Shown here: positions 26,235-35,354 of the stretch, piece after piece
How the letters are laid out: the number at the start of each line of letters is the position of its first letter
Position numbering within the stretch: the first letter of the stretch is position 1
NCBI RefSeq assembly: GCF_900111935.1
Contig: NZ_FOYN01000002.1
Span: 806,001-870,000, forward strand
Origin: Halorubrum sodomense
GTDB taxonomy: Archaea; Halobacteriota; Halobacteria; Halobacteriales; Haloferacaceae
DNA length: 64,000 nt
Direction of reading: 5' to 3'
Position numbers and translations under genes: made by a program
The notes under the pieces: model-generated
What the model saw: only the letters and a program-made list of their open reading frames with translations
Databases searched by the model: none
Told to the model about the DNA's origin: nothing

Positions 26235-27389
26235 TCACTCCACGTAGTCGATGTCTTCCATCTCCGGGTTCGTCCCCTCCGGCGGCTCGCCGTTGTTGCC
26301 GTAGATCTGCGGCGACTCGACGCCGGTCACGACGATCATGGTGCGCATCTCCCCCTCGAGCTCGTCGTCGACCGAGGTTCCCCAGATGATCCGCGCGTCG
26401 GGGTCGATCCGGTCGTAGATCTCCTCGACGACGCCCTCCGCCTCCTCGATGGACATGTCCGTGCCGCCGGTGACGTTCACCAGCGCGGAGTTCGCGCCGG
26501 AGATGTCGACGTCGAGCAGGGGCGAGCGCAGCGCCGACTTCACCGAGTCCTGGGCCTTCGAGTCGGAGTCCGACTCGCCGAGGCCGATCATCGCGACCCC
26601 GCCCTTCTCCATGACGGTCCGGACGTCGGCGAAGTCGAGGTTCACCAGTCCGGGCATCGTGATGAGCTCCGTGATCCCCTTCACCGAGCGCATCAGCACC
26701 TCGTCGGACACCTTGAACGCCTGCCGGACCGGGAGCTTCCCGACCGCGTCGAGCAGGCGGTCGTTGGGGACGACGATGACCGTGTCCGAGACGTCGCGGA
26801 GCCGCTCTAAGCCGGCCTCGGCGTTCGTTCGGCGGACCTCGCCCTCGGCCGTGAACGGCGTCGTGACGATGGCGATGGTGAGGGCGCCCGACTCGCGGGC
26901 GGCCTTCGCGACGACCGGCGCGGAGCCGGTCCCCGTGCCGCCGCCGAGCCCGGCGGTGACGAACACCATGTCGGAGCCGTCGATGGCGTCCTGGATCTCT
27001 TCTTGGGACTCGATGGCGGCCTCCTCGCCCACCTGCGGCAGCGAGCCGGCGCCGCGGCCCTGCGTCTTCTGCTGGCCCATGAGGATCTTCGTGTCGGCCT
27101 CGATGTTGACGAGGTGTTGAACGTCGGTGTTGGCGGCGACGAGCTTCGCGCCGTGGATCCCCTCCTGTTTCATGCGGTTGACCGTGTTCCCGCCGGCGCC
27201 CCCGCAGCCGACGACCGTGATGTTTGTCTGGAGGTCCTGGAGGACGTCCTGTAGCTCGTCGTCAGTCATGGTCCCGCTCTGTGGCGGCGCGCCGGCGCTT
27301 CCTCCGGCGGCGCCCTCGCCGGCTCCCCCGGCGTCCTCTGCGGGGGCCTCTTCGGCTTCGTCGATGGCGTCCTCAACGATGGAGTCCAT
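26235..27389 (-). CDS. ftsZ1: Cell division protein FtsZ (FtsZ1 class)
   Basis: Tubulin-like GTPase forming the mid-cell ring. The 384-residue protein has an acidic N-terminal extension (about 1-55), GTP-binding [15 protein letters not shown] (about 58-72), the tubulin signature [15 protein letters not shown] (about 145-159), the T7 loop region [15 protein letters not shown] (about 245-259) and an acidic C-terminal tail ending MEDIDYVE. Position beside secE-spt5 is the arrangement I associate with haloarchaeal FtsZ1, not FtsZ2. The ATG is at 27387-27389; an in-frame TTG at 27509 is less likely because it gives a non-conserved basic extension. Confidence 0.94.
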   Translation of the reverse strand: MDSIVEDAIDEAEEAPAEDAGGAGEGAAGGSAGAPPQSGTMTDDELQDVLQDLQTNITVVGCGGAGGNTVNRMKQEGIHGAKLVAANTDVQHLVNIEADTKILMGQQKTQGRGAGSLPQVGEEAAIESQEEIQDAIDGSDMVFVTAGLGGGTGTGSAPVVAKAARESGALTIAIVTTPFTAEGEVRRTNAEAGLERLRDVSDTVIVVPNDRLLDAVGKLPVRQAFKVSDEVLMRSVKGITELITMPGLVNLDFADVRTVMEKGGVAMIGLGESDSDSKAQDSVKSALRSPLLDVDISGANSALVNVTGGTDMSIEEAEGVVEEIYDRIDPDARIIWGTSVDDELEGEMRTMIVVTGVESPQIYGNNGEPPEGTNPEMEDIDYVE

Positions 27390-27414
27390 TATATGGTGTG
27401 GTTGCGACCCGGAC

Positions 27415-27428
27415 GTATTTATTTTTGC
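27415..27428 (-). promoter_or_regulatory. Probable proximal ftsZ1 TATA element
   Basis: On the minus strand AAAAATAAATACG lies about 27-38 bases before the ftsZ1 ATG. A second patch (TATTTATAAAT at 27525-27535) lies farther upstream, at the 3' end of dtdA, and could give a longer leader. Confidence 0.5.
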
Positions 27429-27539
27429 CCGTTCGTCTGACGCGAGTCGGACGCCGAAATCACCGGCGTTCACGGCCGATCGCCCCGAGTAGAGGCACTC
27501 CGTTCGCAATCCGAAAAAGCGCCGCTATTTATAAATCGA

Positions 27540-28994
27540 TCAGTCGAACGCGCCCCCGTCGATCGGGAAGCGTTCCGTCCGCGCCCGCGACACGGCTTCC
27601 GGCTCGACGGTCTCGCCGTCGACGTCGACGGACTCGCCGTCGGCCAGTCGACCGAACGCCGGCCCCTCCGGGACGCCGCGCTCGGCCGCCAGCGACGGGT
27701 CGAACGCGGTCTCTCGGGCGACGACCGCGCTCACCTCCGGCGCCACCTCGACCGCGTCGTAGGCCGTCTCCAGCACCGCCGCCAGCCCCTCGACGAGGTC
27801 GGCGTACCCCGGCGCTCCGGAGGTCGTCGCGAACGCGACGCGTCCGGCCGCGCGGGTTCCTCCCTGCTCCGTGTCGAAGGCGACCGCGACGGACTCGACG
27901 GCCTCCCGCGCCCCCTCGGCGTCGAGCCCCTGCGCCCGAGCGAGCAGATCGGCCGGGAGGTCACGGACCCGGACCGCGTCTCCGACGTCGTCGGAGGCGT
28001 CCTGGTCGTCGGAGGCGTCCCGGTCGTCGACTTCGGCGGTCTCGACCGCCGCGGCAGCCTCGTCGACGACCGCGCCGAACCGCAACCCCTCGTCGACGGG
28101 ACCGACCGCCGCCTCCAGGCCCTCGACGAGCGGGAGCGGGGCGTCGCCCACCTCACGGACCCACGTCTCGCTCACGACCCGGTAGCCGAGGTCCTCGACG
28201 ACCGCGCCGAGGTCGGGGCGATCGCCGTCGATCACGGCGCGTTCGGCCCGACTCCGCGCGAACGCGGCGTCGATCACAGCGCGGTTCGCGTCCGGCGCGC
28301 CCAGGTCGGCGAGCGTCCAGTCGGCGCCGACGTGACCCACCGCCCACTCGGTCTCGCGGACGATCCGGGTGAACCGCGGCGCGTAGTGGCCGCCGCCGAA
28401 GCCGACGACGTGGCGGGGACGACTCTCGGCATCATCGGCGAGGTCCGCGCCCGTCCCGCGAAGGTCGAGGACCGCCCGCGCGACCGCCCGGGCCGCCTCG
28501 GAATCCGCCCACTGCGGCTCGTCAGAGCCGAGTTCGACGAACAGCGACGGGACGGAGACGTCGGTCGGGCCGTGGTGCGTACACTCGATGCCGACCTCGT
28601 ACCCGTCCGGCGCGTGTCGCGCCAGCGCCTCGACGACGCGCTTCTCGGCGCCGGGCGCGGCCAGCGCCAGCGACTCGGGGTCGCCGCCGTGCTCGGCGCC
28701 GCCGAAGTTCCCGGTGGCGTGCGCGGTCAGGAGTTTGCCGGTCTCGCCCGAGTGTCTGGAGACGAACGCGAGGAACGCGGGGTCGCAGTCGAACGCGGCG
28801 GTCGGGTCCGACAGGCGGATGTGGAGGTCGTCGAACTCGCGGAGCTCGAACCCGTCCGTCCGGTAGTAGGTCCCGCCCCCGTCGGCGTCGGGACGCGAGT
28901 CGTCCTCGCGCGCCTCCCAGTCCTCGACCTCCAGGAGCCGCTCACCGATGTGCGCCGAGGCGCTGTCGGCCCGACTGACGACGATCGCTATCAC
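27540..28994 (-). CDS. dtdA: D-aminoacyl-tRNA deacylase (archaeal DTD2 type)
   Basis: Removes D-amino acids mischarged on tRNA, recycling the tRNA. The archaeal/plant type (GEK1-like) is recognised from MIAIVVSRADSASAHIG at the start, SRHSGETGKLLTAHATGNFG (about 79-98), ECTHHGPTDVSVPSLFVELGS (about 136-156) and VVGFGGGHYAPRFTRI. It is 484 residues; the N-terminal ~260 form the catalytic domain, and the remainder is an acidic haloarchaeal extension ending in repeats of DRDASDDQDASDD and a conserved C-terminal block. The start is GTG at 28992-28994. Confidence 0.9.
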   Translation of the reverse strand: MIAIVVSRADSASAHIGERLLEVEDWEAREDDSRPDADGGGTYYRTDGFELREFDDLHIRLSDPTAAFDCDPAFLAFVSRHSGETGKLLTAHATGNFGGAEHGGDPESLALAAPGAEKRVVEALARHAPDGYEVGIECTHHGPTDVSVPSLFVELGSDEPQWADSEAARAVARAVLDLRGTGADLADDAESRPRHVVGFGGGHYAPRFTRIVRETEWAVGHVGADWTLADLGAPDANRAVIDAAFARSRAERAVIDGDRPDLGAVVEDLGYRVVSETWVREVGDAPLPLVEGLEAAVGPVDEGLRFGAVVDEAAAAVETAEVDDRDASDDQDASDDVGDAVRVRDLPADLLARAQGLDAEGAREAVESVAVAFDTEQGGTRAAGRVAFATTSGAPGYADLVEGLAAVLETAYDAVEVAPEVSAVVARETAFDPSLAAERGVPEGPAFGRLADGESVDVDGETVEPEAVSRARTERFPIDGGAFD

Positions 28995-29076
28995 GTCACC
29001 GGCTCCGCGGCCCGCGACCGAATACCCGTCGGTTCGGATTCGCTCCGCGATCCCGTCGCCCGCCCCGCCGGCCGGG

Positions 29077-30027
29077 TCAGGGGAGCAACAGGTAGACGAA
29101 GACCCCGTAGCCGACGGTGAGCACCGCGCCGTCGACGCGGGTCACGCGGTCGCCGTACAGCATCATCCCGACGGCGACGGCGGTGAACACGAGCAGGGCG
29201 GGGAACTCGAACCCGCGGACGCTCCGGGCGACGCCGATGGGAGTCACCACCGCGACGATGCCGATGACCGCGAGGATGTTGTAGATGTTCGACCCGACGA
29301 CGTTGCCGACGCTGAACTCCGCCTCGCCGCGCACCGCGGCGACGACGCTGGCGGCCAGTTCGGGCAGCGACGTGCCGAGCGCCAGCACGGTGAGCCCGAT
29401 GAAGAGATCCGAGAAGCCGGCGGCCGAGAGCAGCGACTTGCCGCCGTCGATCAGCCACCGCGAGCCGAGGACGAGCACGGCGATGCCGACGGCGACGACC
29501 GCGACGTCGCGCGCACTCGCGTCGGGCATCTCGTCCCGTTCCGTTTCGGAAATCGCCGACTGGTTCTGCTGGACGCGACGGAGGACGGCGGCGGTGAACG
29601 CGACCAGCGCGGCCAACAGTACGAGGCCGTCGAGGAGCCCGACCCGGCCGTCCCAGCCGAGGCCGACGAGCAGCAGCGCGGCGAGCACCATGAACGGGAC
29701 GTGCCGGCGCAGCACGGTGTCGGAGATGTCGAGCGGACGGATGATCGCGGAGATCCCCAACACCAGCCCGATGTTGGCGACGTTCGATCCGACGATCGCG
29801 CCGAGCCCGATGTCGGTCGACACCGTGACCGCGCCGAGCAGCGAGACGAAGAGTTCCGGGGCGGTCGTCGCGAACGCGACGACGGTGACGCCGACGGTCG
29901 ACGCCTTCAGTCCCACGGCGAGCGCGAGGTCGCTCGCGCCCGCGACGAGCAGTTCGGCGCCGGCGTACAGGAGGGCGACGCCGCCGGCGATCAGCAGCAG
30001 TTCGACGAGTGGCGACCCGGGAAGCAC
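29077..30027 (-). CDS. Sodium/calcium exchanger family antiporter (CaCA, YrbG-like)
   Basis: A 316-residue membrane protein with about ten helices and the two inverted alpha-repeats of Ca2+/cation antiporters: GVTVVAFATTAPELFVSLLGAV (about 44-65) with GAIVGSNVANIGLVLG, and GLTVLALGTSLPELAASVVAAV (about 208-229) with GNVVGSNIYNILAV. It likely extrudes Ca2+ in exchange for Na+. The GTG at 30027 is chosen because LPGSPLVELLLIAGG begins there and TTTTGAAATACG lies about 25-30 bases upstream. The frame stays open far upstream through an apparent decayed small gene; see the pseudogene entry. Confidence 0.87.
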   Translation of the reverse strand: MLPGSPLVELLLIAGGVALLYAGAELLVAGASDLALAVGLKASTVGVTVVAFATTAPELFVSLLGAVTVSTDIGLGAIVGSNVANIGLVLGISAIIRPLDISDTVLRRHVPFMVLAALLLVGLGWDGRVGLLDGLVLLAALVAFTAAVLRRVQQNQSAISETERDEMPDASARDVAVVAVGIAVLVLGSRWLIDGGKSLLSAAGFSDLFIGLTVLALGTSLPELAASVVAAVRGEAEFSVGNVVGSNIYNILAVIGIVAVVTPIGVARSVRGFEFPALLVFTAVAVGMMLYGDRVTRVDGAVLTVGYGVFVYLLLP

Positions 30028-30429
30028 GAATCCGGGTTCGCGGGCGTATTTCAAAAGGACCGTGATTCCGGATCGGACGCGTCGGCGCCGTTCCACTGAC
30101 CGAGACGAGGCGCGGTTCGGGGACCGAGACGAGGCGTGTAACCCGCGGAATCCGCCGTGTTTCACGCCGATCGCGAACGCGAGCGCCCCGAAGACGAGCA
30201 TCGGCGGGGCGACATCGTCGGCGTCGTCCGGAGGGGTGTCATCCCCGCAGCGACGAGGCCGCCGGCGCCGACCGCGACGATCGGTACGGGCACCGCTGCC
30301 GCGCGTGGGAGGTCGAACTCCAGAGAGACGGGACGGGAGCGATCCCGGGCGTTCGATCCGCGGCGCCGGCTTCCGGGACCAGGTCGACGGGCGCGATCGA
30401 GCGACGAACGGCGACCGAACCGACGGCGT
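30028..30429. other. Gap of about 400 bases between the antiporter and PhzF genes
   Basis: It holds the antiporter promoter patch (about 30048-30060), a 15-bp direct repeat GACCGAGACGAGGCG (about 30098-30112 and 30122-30136) and a likely frameshifted small membrane-protein gene (described separately). I see no other gene. Confidence 0.6.
30110..30293 (-). pseudogene. Frameshifted small membrane-protein gene (candidate)
   Basis: From the GTG at 30291-30293 one frame reads VPVPIVAVGAGGLVAAGMTP, a hydrophobic helix, then turns Arg/Ser-rich, which is unlike this proteome. In the next frame the same DNA continues DDADDVAPPMLVFGALAFAIGVKHGGFRGL, an acidic linker and a second helix. Restoring one C in the four-base run at 30233-30236 joins the halves as GMTPPDDADDVAPP. 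The C-terminal limit is unclear because the second frame has no stop and runs into the antiporter. I do not recognise the family. Confidence is moderate; no homologue was checked. Confidence 0.5.
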
Positions 30430-31338
30430 TCACGCCTCGATGATCGCGTCGTCCTCGTCGTCGGGGATCCGGACCTCTCCGTCGAGCGCGACCGTCGCGA
30501 GCCCGCCGACGCGGACTCCGTCCGCCTCCACGCGCACACGAACGTGACCCGGCCGGTCGACGAAGTGACCCTGTTCGAACCGGAGCTCGTCCGGGTCGTC
30601 CCCGTCGAACGCGTCGACGTGACGGAGGTACCCGCCGACGGCCCCGCTCGCGGTGCCCGTGACCGGGTCCTCGGAGACGCCGAGCGAGGGGACGAACGCC
30701 CGGCCGTGCAGCGTGGACTCGCCGTCGAGCGCGTCGAAGGTGAACGCGTACACGCCGGCGACGTCGAACTCCTCCGAGAGGCGCTCGACCGCCTCGTCGT
30801 CCGGGTCGGCCTGCCCGAGCCGCTCCAAGAAGTTCACGGGGACGACGAGGAACGGCAGCCCGGTCGACGCGACCGCGACGGGGAGGTCCGCGCCCACGTC
30901 GCGCATCGCGGCGGGGTCGATCCCGAGCGCGTCTCCCGTCCGGCCGAGGTCGACGTCGACGACCTCGACGCTCGGCGCCTGCTGTCGCATCCAGACGGTG
31001 CCGTCGTCGTCGACCGCGACGGTGAGGTCGCCGACGTTCGTCCGGAGCGTTCGCTCGCCGCCGTCGATCGCCCCCTCGGCGAAGCGGGCGCCGTAGGTCG
31101 CTATCGTGGCGTGTCCGCAGAGGTCGACCTCCGTCGTCGGCGAGAAGTAACGGAGCCGGTCGTCGGCCGCGCCGTCGCCCGCGGTCAGGAACGCGGTCTC
31201 GGAGGCGCCGAGCTCGGCGGCGACCGCGGCCATCTGATCGTCGCTCAGCCCCTCGGCGTCCGGCACGACGCCGGCGGCGTTCCCGGCCAGCGGCTCCCCG
31301 GCGAACGCGTCGACGAGCAGCGCGCGTCTGTGTTCCAT
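30430..31338 (-). CDS. PhzF family isomerase/epimerase-like protein
   Basis: A 302-residue protein of the PhzF fold, two diaminopimelate-epimerase-like halves. The family start LLVDAFAGEPLAGNAAGVV (about 6-24) is followed by the catalytic Glu motif SETAFLT (about 46-52), FSPTTEVDLCGHATIAT (about 64-80) and, in the second half, SEDPVTGTASGAVGGYL (about 225-241). Named members act in phenazine synthesis or as isomerases; no such pathway is near, so the substrate is unknown. The ATG at 31338 follows the family N-terminus. Confidence 0.9.
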   Translation of the reverse strand: MEHRRALLVDAFAGEPLAGNAAGVVPDAEGLSDDQMAAVAAELGASETAFLTAGDGAADDRLRYFSPTTEVDLCGHATIATYGARFAEGAIDGGERTLRTNVGDLTVAVDDDGTVWMRQQAPSVEVVDVDLGRTGDALGIDPAAMRDVGADLPVAVASTGLPFLVVPVNFLERLGQADPDDEAVERLSEEFDVAGVYAFTFDALDGESTLHGRAFVPSLGVSEDPVTGTASGAVGGYLRHVDAFDGDDPDELRFEQGHFVDRPGHVRVRVEADGVRVGGLATVALDGEVRIPDDEDDAIIEA

Positions 31339-31515
31339 ATCGGACCCTCCGCGGGTCACGGACAAAAAGCCTCACGAGGGAGGCGGCCCGGGCCTCGCGC
31401 GCTGCCGAGCCGGACGTCACGCGCCGCCGACCCCTCCACTCCTCGAGGCGTCGAACCGCCGTTTCGCGAAGCGCCCGATGTCAATCCTTTTGCCTTCGAC
31501 CGCGGATGGGTGTGT

Positions 31516-32862
31516 ATGGGCCTCTTCGACCGGCTGCGAGGGAGCGATACCCCCCGGGTGGCGTTCATCGGCATCGACGGCCTCTCGTATCGGCTCGTCG
31601 CCGACAACCCGGAGACGTTCCCGACGCTGTCGGCGATCGCGGACGACGGTGAGGGGGGGCGGATCGACAGCATCGTCCCGGCGGAGTCGAGCGCGTGCTG
31701 GCCGAGCCTCACCACGGGGAAGAACCCCGGCGAGACGGGTGTGTACGGGTTCCAGGACCGCGAGGTCGGCTCCTACGACACGTACGTACCGATGGGGCGC
31801 GACGTCCAGACACCGCGGGTCTGGGACCGCGCGACCGACGCGGGGCTCGACGCGACGGTGCTGAACGTCCCCGTCACGTTCCCGCCGCAGCGGACCGTCC
31901 AGCGGATGGTCTCCGGGTACCTCTCGCCCGACCTCGACGCGGCCGCCACTCCCGAGGAGCTTCGCGCGTACCTCACCGAGAGCGACTACCGGCTCTCCGT
32001 CAACGCGAAGCTCGGCCACAGGGCGGACAAGACCGCGTTCCTGGAACACGCCCGCGAGACCCTCGACGCCCGCGTAGCGGCGTTCGAGCGGTACGTCGAG
32101 CGGGACGACTGGGACCTCTTCGTCGGCGTCTTCACCGCGCCCGATCGCGTCAATCACTTCCTGTGGGGCGACTACGAGGACGGCGGGACGTACCGCGAGG
32201 AGCTGCTCGCCTTCCACGCCGCGCTCGACGAGCACGTCGGCTCGGTCCGCGAGGCGCTCCCGAGCGACGTCACGCTCGTGGTCGGCTCGACGCACGGGTT
32301 CACTCGGCTGCGACACGACGTCTACTGCAACGAGTGGCTCGAACGCGAGGGGTGGCTCTCCTACGAGGGCGACGACCACGACTCGCTGGCCGACATCGAC
32401 GACGACACCCGTGCGTACTCGCTCGTTCCCGGCCGCTTCTACCTCAACGTGGAGGACCGCGAGCCGAACGGCGTCGTCCCGGAGTCCGAGTACGAGGCGA
32501 CGCGCGCGGAGCTTCGCGACGCGCTGGAGTCGTGGACCGGCCCCGACGGAACCCCCGTCGCCGACCGCGTGGTCGACCGCGAGACGGTGTTCCGAGGCGA
32601 CCACGCCGCCATCGCGCCCGACCTCGTCGTCGTGCCGAACGACGGGTTCGACCTCAAATCCGGATTCCGGTCACACGACGGCGTGTTCGACGCCGACGGA
32701 CCGCGAACCGGGATGCACGCGTTCGACGACGCCGCGCTGTTCGTCGACCACCCGGACGCGACGGTAGAGGACGCCGACCTCCTCGACGTCGCGCCGACCA
32801 TCCTCCGCCTGCTGGACGTCGACTACGGCCGAACGGACTTCGACGGCGCGAGCCTCGTCTGA
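31516..32862 (+). CDS. Alkaline phosphatase superfamily protein (type I phosphodiesterase/nucleotide pyrophosphatase)
   Basis: A 448-residue cytoplasmic metal-dependent phosphoesterase-like enzyme. Motifs are FIGIDGLSYRLV (about 16-27, first metal Asp), PAESSACWPSLTTGKNPGETGVYGF (about 55-79, with the nucleophile Ser/Thr region), FTAPDRVNHFLWGDYEDGG (about 211-229, His/Asp ligands), VVGSTHGF (about 255-262) and HDGVFDADGP late. This is the AP3085/Enpp-like group, abundant in haloarchaea and often near glycan or sulfoglycolipid genes. The substrate is unknown. A CCTTTTGCC patch about 27 bases before the ATG suggests its own promoter. Confidence 0.88.
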   Translation: MGLFDRLRGSDTPRVAFIGIDGLSYRLVADNPETFPTLSAIADDGEGGRIDSIVPAESSACWPSLTTGKNPGETGVYGFQDREVGSYDTYVPMGRDVQTPRVWDRATDAGLDATVLNVPVTFPPQRTVQRMVSGYLSPDLDAAATPEELRAYLTESDYRLSVNAKLGHRADKTAFLEHARETLDARVAAFERYVERDDWDLFVGVFTAPDRVNHFLWGDYEDGGTYREELLAFHAALDEHVGSVREALPSDVTLVVGSTHGFTRLRHDVYCNEWLEREGWLSYEGDDHDSLADIDDDTRAYSLVPGRFYLNVEDREPNGVVPESEYEATRAELRDALESWTGPDGTPVADRVVDRETVFRGDHAAIAPDLVVVPNDGFDLKSGFRSHDGVFDADGPRTGMHAFDDAALFVDHPDATVEDADLLDVAPTILRLLDVDYGRTDFDGASLV

Positions 32863-32941
32863 CCGGCCGCGACCCCAGAACCCCTCTCGGCGTCCCGCTT
32901 CCGGCGACCGAATTGAAGTGAGTCCGCCCCCACCGACCGGT

Positions 32942-33451
32942 ATGGAGCGCACTCCCGACGGGACCCCCGTCGGCGTCGACGACCCGTACGCGGCCGCCGG
33001 CGTCTGTGACCACCTCACCGACGACGGCCGATGCCACTTCGCGCTGACCCGGGCCGGAGACGATCCGGAGTTCGCGGCCGACCGACGCGCCGACGGCTAC
33101 GACTGTCACGTCGGCGCCGACGGCGAGTGGCGCGCGTGTCCCCACTACCGGTCGACGACCGACGCGAAAGAGTGCGTCCGGTGCGGGGTGGCGGACGTGC
33201 GACTGGCTCACGACGACTCTCGCCCGCTCGTGGAGGAACACCACCTCTCGTACGGCGGCGACGACTCCCACGAGATCACGGTCGGCCTGTGCCGCTGGTG
33301 TCACGCGAAGGTCCACGAGTCGATCGCCCGGATCGGGGACGACGCGAGTCCGGATCCGGAAGCGATCGCGGAGCGCGAGCGACGGCGCGAAACGCAGCGC
33401 TCGGCGTCCGCGTTCGAACCCGCGGGCGAGAACTACGACCCCGGGGAGTGA
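32942..33451 (+). CDS. HNH-like zinc-binding protein
   Basis: A 169-residue protein with an N-terminal Cys/His group (VCDHLTDDGRCHF, CHVGADGEWRACPHY) and a C-terminal HNH-type module: ECVRCGVADVRL (about 79-90), LVEEHHLSYGG (about 99-109) and LCRWCHAKVH (about 119-128). The CxxC/EHH/CxxCHxxxH pattern is that of HNH endonucleases, where the central His activates water. Haloarchaeal homologues are usually uncharacterised, and nuclease activity is an inference. The C-terminus is a charged helix. Confidence 0.8.
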   Translation: MERTPDGTPVGVDDPYAAAGVCDHLTDDGRCHFALTRAGDDPEFAADRRADGYDCHVGADGEWRACPHYRSTTDAKECVRCGVADVRLAHDDSRPLVEEHHLSYGGDDSHEITVGLCRWCHAKVHESIARIGDDASPDPEAIAERERRRETQRSASAFEPAGENYDPGE

Positions 33452-33490
33452 GCCGGCGGCACCGCTCCGACCGTGAGCGCGCCCGAATCA

Positions 33491-33536
33491 GCGTCCGACG
33501 TCGGCCGGATCAGGCGTCCGATGTCGGCCGGATCAG
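33491..33536. repeat. 23-bp tandem duplication at the 3' end of a membrane-protein gene
   Basis: GCGTCCGACGTCGGCCGGAT plus CAG (33491-33513) and a copy differing at one base (33514-33536). The second copy encodes the last residues of the minus-strand gene (LIRPTSDA, stop at 33510-33512); the first lies just beyond the stop. Confidence 0.85.
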
Positions 33537-34277
33537 GTTCGCTAGCGCGACGAGCAGTCCGAGGAACCACCCCAGCGGCACCGAGATACCGATCCACATC
33601 AGGACGTACCCCAGCCCTGGGAGCCCCCACTGCTCGCCGAACGTCTCCAGGTTGAACGCGCCGCGGAGCGTCTCGTTGACCCCACCCACCGAGAGGAACG
33701 TGTCGAGGATCCACCGCGCGAGGTCGTAGCTCGGCGGGAGGATCAACTCCTCGAGCGTCGGCGTGACGAGCGCGGCGACGACCGGGGGTAAAAACAGCGC
33801 CGTCATCGCGAACGGGTACGCGAGCAGGACGCTGACGAACCGCCCGCCGACCTTCGAGAAGCCGGCGGCGAGGGCGGCCGAGACGACCGCCACCACGCTG
33901 GCGGCGCCGACCGCGATCACGGCGTCGAAGGGGAGCTGGAGGTGCGTGATCACCGTGAGCGCTCCCCAGACGACGGCGGCGACGAGGACGGCGCCGGCGA
34001 CGCCGATACGCGTGACCGCCGAGTCGAGCTTCGCGGCGTAGTAGCGCGTGGCGAACCCGACGAGCAACAGCGGGTACGCGACCGCGACGAGGGGCGCGCC
34101 GAGTACCGCCCAGAGGTAGTAGCCCACCGACTGGACGGCCGTTTCCGGTCTCCACTTTCCCAGGACCGCGCTCGGGTCGAGCTGTCGCGGGAAGACGACC
34201 TCCATCCACGTCTCGTGGAGGCGAATCACGTCTACGAAGAGCGCTTCCACCAGCCCGGTTTGTCCTCGGCGTTCCAT
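33510..34277 (-). CDS. Polytopic membrane protein of unknown function
   Basis: A 255-residue protein with an amphipathic N-terminal stretch (LVEALFVDVIRLHETWMEVVFPRQLDP) followed by five or six hydrophobic segments (about 50-255), including YLWAVLGAPLVAVAYPLLLVGF and GYVLMWIGISVPLGWFLGLLVALANLI. The layout resembles Yip1-like membrane proteins, but I see no diagnostic motif. The ATG is at 34275-34277; sequence before it is Arg-rich and non-coding in character. The next gene upstream is divergent. Confidence 0.75.
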   Translation of the reverse strand: MERRGQTGLVEALFVDVIRLHETWMEVVFPRQLDPSAVLGKWRPETAVQSVGYYLWAVLGAPLVAVAYPLLLVGFATRYYAAKLDSAVTRIGVAGAVLVAAVVWGALTVITHLQLPFDAVIAVGAASVVAVVSAALAAGFSKVGGRFVSVLLAYPFAMTALFLPPVVAALVTPTLEELILPPSYDLARWILDTFLSVGGVNETLRGAFNLETFGEQWGLPGLGYVLMWIGISVPLGWFLGLLVALANLIRPTSDA

Positions 34278-34355
34278 TTGCCTCACGTCGCGCGCGCCCC
34301 GACGTGAACTTTGTGCCTTCGGCTGCGGCGTTCTCGCGACCGATACCCGCGCCGA

Positions 34356-34367
34356 CAGTATTAAAGA
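34356..34367 (+). promoter_or_regulatory. TATA-like element of the DUF6517-type lipoprotein gene
   Basis: AGTATTAAAGAA lies about 25-35 bases before the ATG at 34391. It is one of few A/T patches in this divergent region. Confidence 0.5.
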
Positions 34368-34390
34368 ACCGCGAAGACCTACCTGTCCAC

Positions 34391-35074
34391 ATGAAACGAC
34401 GTGGGCTTCTCGCGGCGCTCGCCGCCTCGACGACGGTCGCTGTCGCCGGGTGCGCCGGCGGGGACGGAAACTACGAGTTCGACGCCGAACCGGCACGGAT
34501 ACCGGAGAGCGCGTACGCGGACACCGAGTTCACCGGCCAGGAGCCGGAGTCGTTCACCATCGAACAGGAGTTCAACGCCGCGGGCGTGAACGCGCAGGTG
34601 TCGGCGACGACGTGGATCGCCCGGTACATCAATTCGACGACGCAATCGGCGCTGTTCGTGGCGAGCACCCCGAACGCGTCCGTCGCCGGACAGTCCGTTA
34701 ACCCGCTCGTCAGAGCGGAGGGCGCAGATCTTATCCGGCGGCTCCTTAATCAGGTCAATCAGCAGGGGATCGGCGGTGGCAGCGCCGACATCCAAACGGA
34801 CGACATTCAGGACCGCGGCGAGGAGACCCGAACGATCCTCGACGAGGAGGCCACCGTCTCGATCTACGAGACGACGGTCAGCGCGGACGTCAACGGCCCG
34901 AACAACCAGAGCGGCTCCGTCGAGGACGTTCCCGTCCTCCTCTATATCGCGACCGTCCAACACCAGGCGGACGACGCGGACAGCGAGGACGTGATCGCGC
35001 TGGTGGGTCTCCATCCGGTAGGGGTCGACCAGTCCGAACAGCTGCTCTCGATGATGGAAGCCGTCGAACACTGA
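34391..35074 (+). CDS. Secreted lipoprotein, DUF6517-like
   Basis: A 227-residue exported protein. The N-terminus MKRRGLLAALAASTTVAVAGCAGGDG has paired basic residues, a hydrophobic core and a lipobox (VAGC, Cys at about 20), so it is probably exported and lipid-anchored outside the membrane. Two N-glycosylation sequons are visible (NSTT, NASV). The mature part matches my memory of the haloarchaeal DUF6517 family (YEFDAEPARIPESAYADTEF, ending LVGLHPVGVDQSEQLLSMMEAVEH). Function is unknown. It precedes the large surface-protein gene on the same strand. Confidence 0.85.
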   Translation: MKRRGLLAALAASTTVAVAGCAGGDGNYEFDAEPARIPESAYADTEFTGQEPESFTIEQEFNAAGVNAQVSATTWIARYINSTTQSALFVASTPNASVAGQSVNPLVRAEGADLIRRLLNQVNQQGIGGGSADIQTDDIQDRGEETRTILDEEATVSIYETTVSADVNGPNNQSGSVEDVPVLLYIATVQHQADDADSEDVIALVGLHPVGVDQSEQLLSMMEAVEH

Positions 35075-35226
35075 CCGATTTCGGCCGCCGCCGCGCCCAC
35101 TTCCAGCCTCGTACCCATTCGGACTTTTTCCGCGATACGTTCAAAAATCGCACTCGTTAGTCCGTACAGACAACACCGCAGTCTTGCGATTATTTCTCCC
35201 AGCGGAAGCTTTCACGTCCGTAAGTC

Positions 35227-35237
35227 ATTTATAAGCG
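35227..35237 (+). promoter_or_regulatory. TATA-like element upstream of the mosaic surface-protein gene
   Basis: CATTTATAAGC is a strong TATA-like patch. It would set transcription start near 35255-35262, just before an in-frame GTG at 35265 and about 95 bases before the ATG at 35355. The signal peptide favours the ATG. Confidence 0.55.
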
Positions 35238-35354
35238 ATCGGCCCGAGTGACACACCCCGCGGTGTGACAAGAGGCGCTTTACGGGCGTCGGGTCGGCTT
35301 TCAACGCCGCACTGCCCCGGAAGCGATCGCTCTCGCATCCGTGGCCCATTCGCT

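Noticed and set aside
27390-27509. Extended N-terminus of FtsZ1 from a TTG at 27509
   Set aside because: The 40 extra residues are not acidic or conserved-looking and include the promoter patch; the ATG at 27389 fits FtsZ1.
35265-35354. In-frame GTG start adding 30 residues to the mosaic surface protein
   Set aside because: It would put a Gly/Arg/Ser-rich stretch before the signal peptide. The distance to the TATA-like patch fits it, so it remains possible, but the signal peptide argues for the ATG at 35355.
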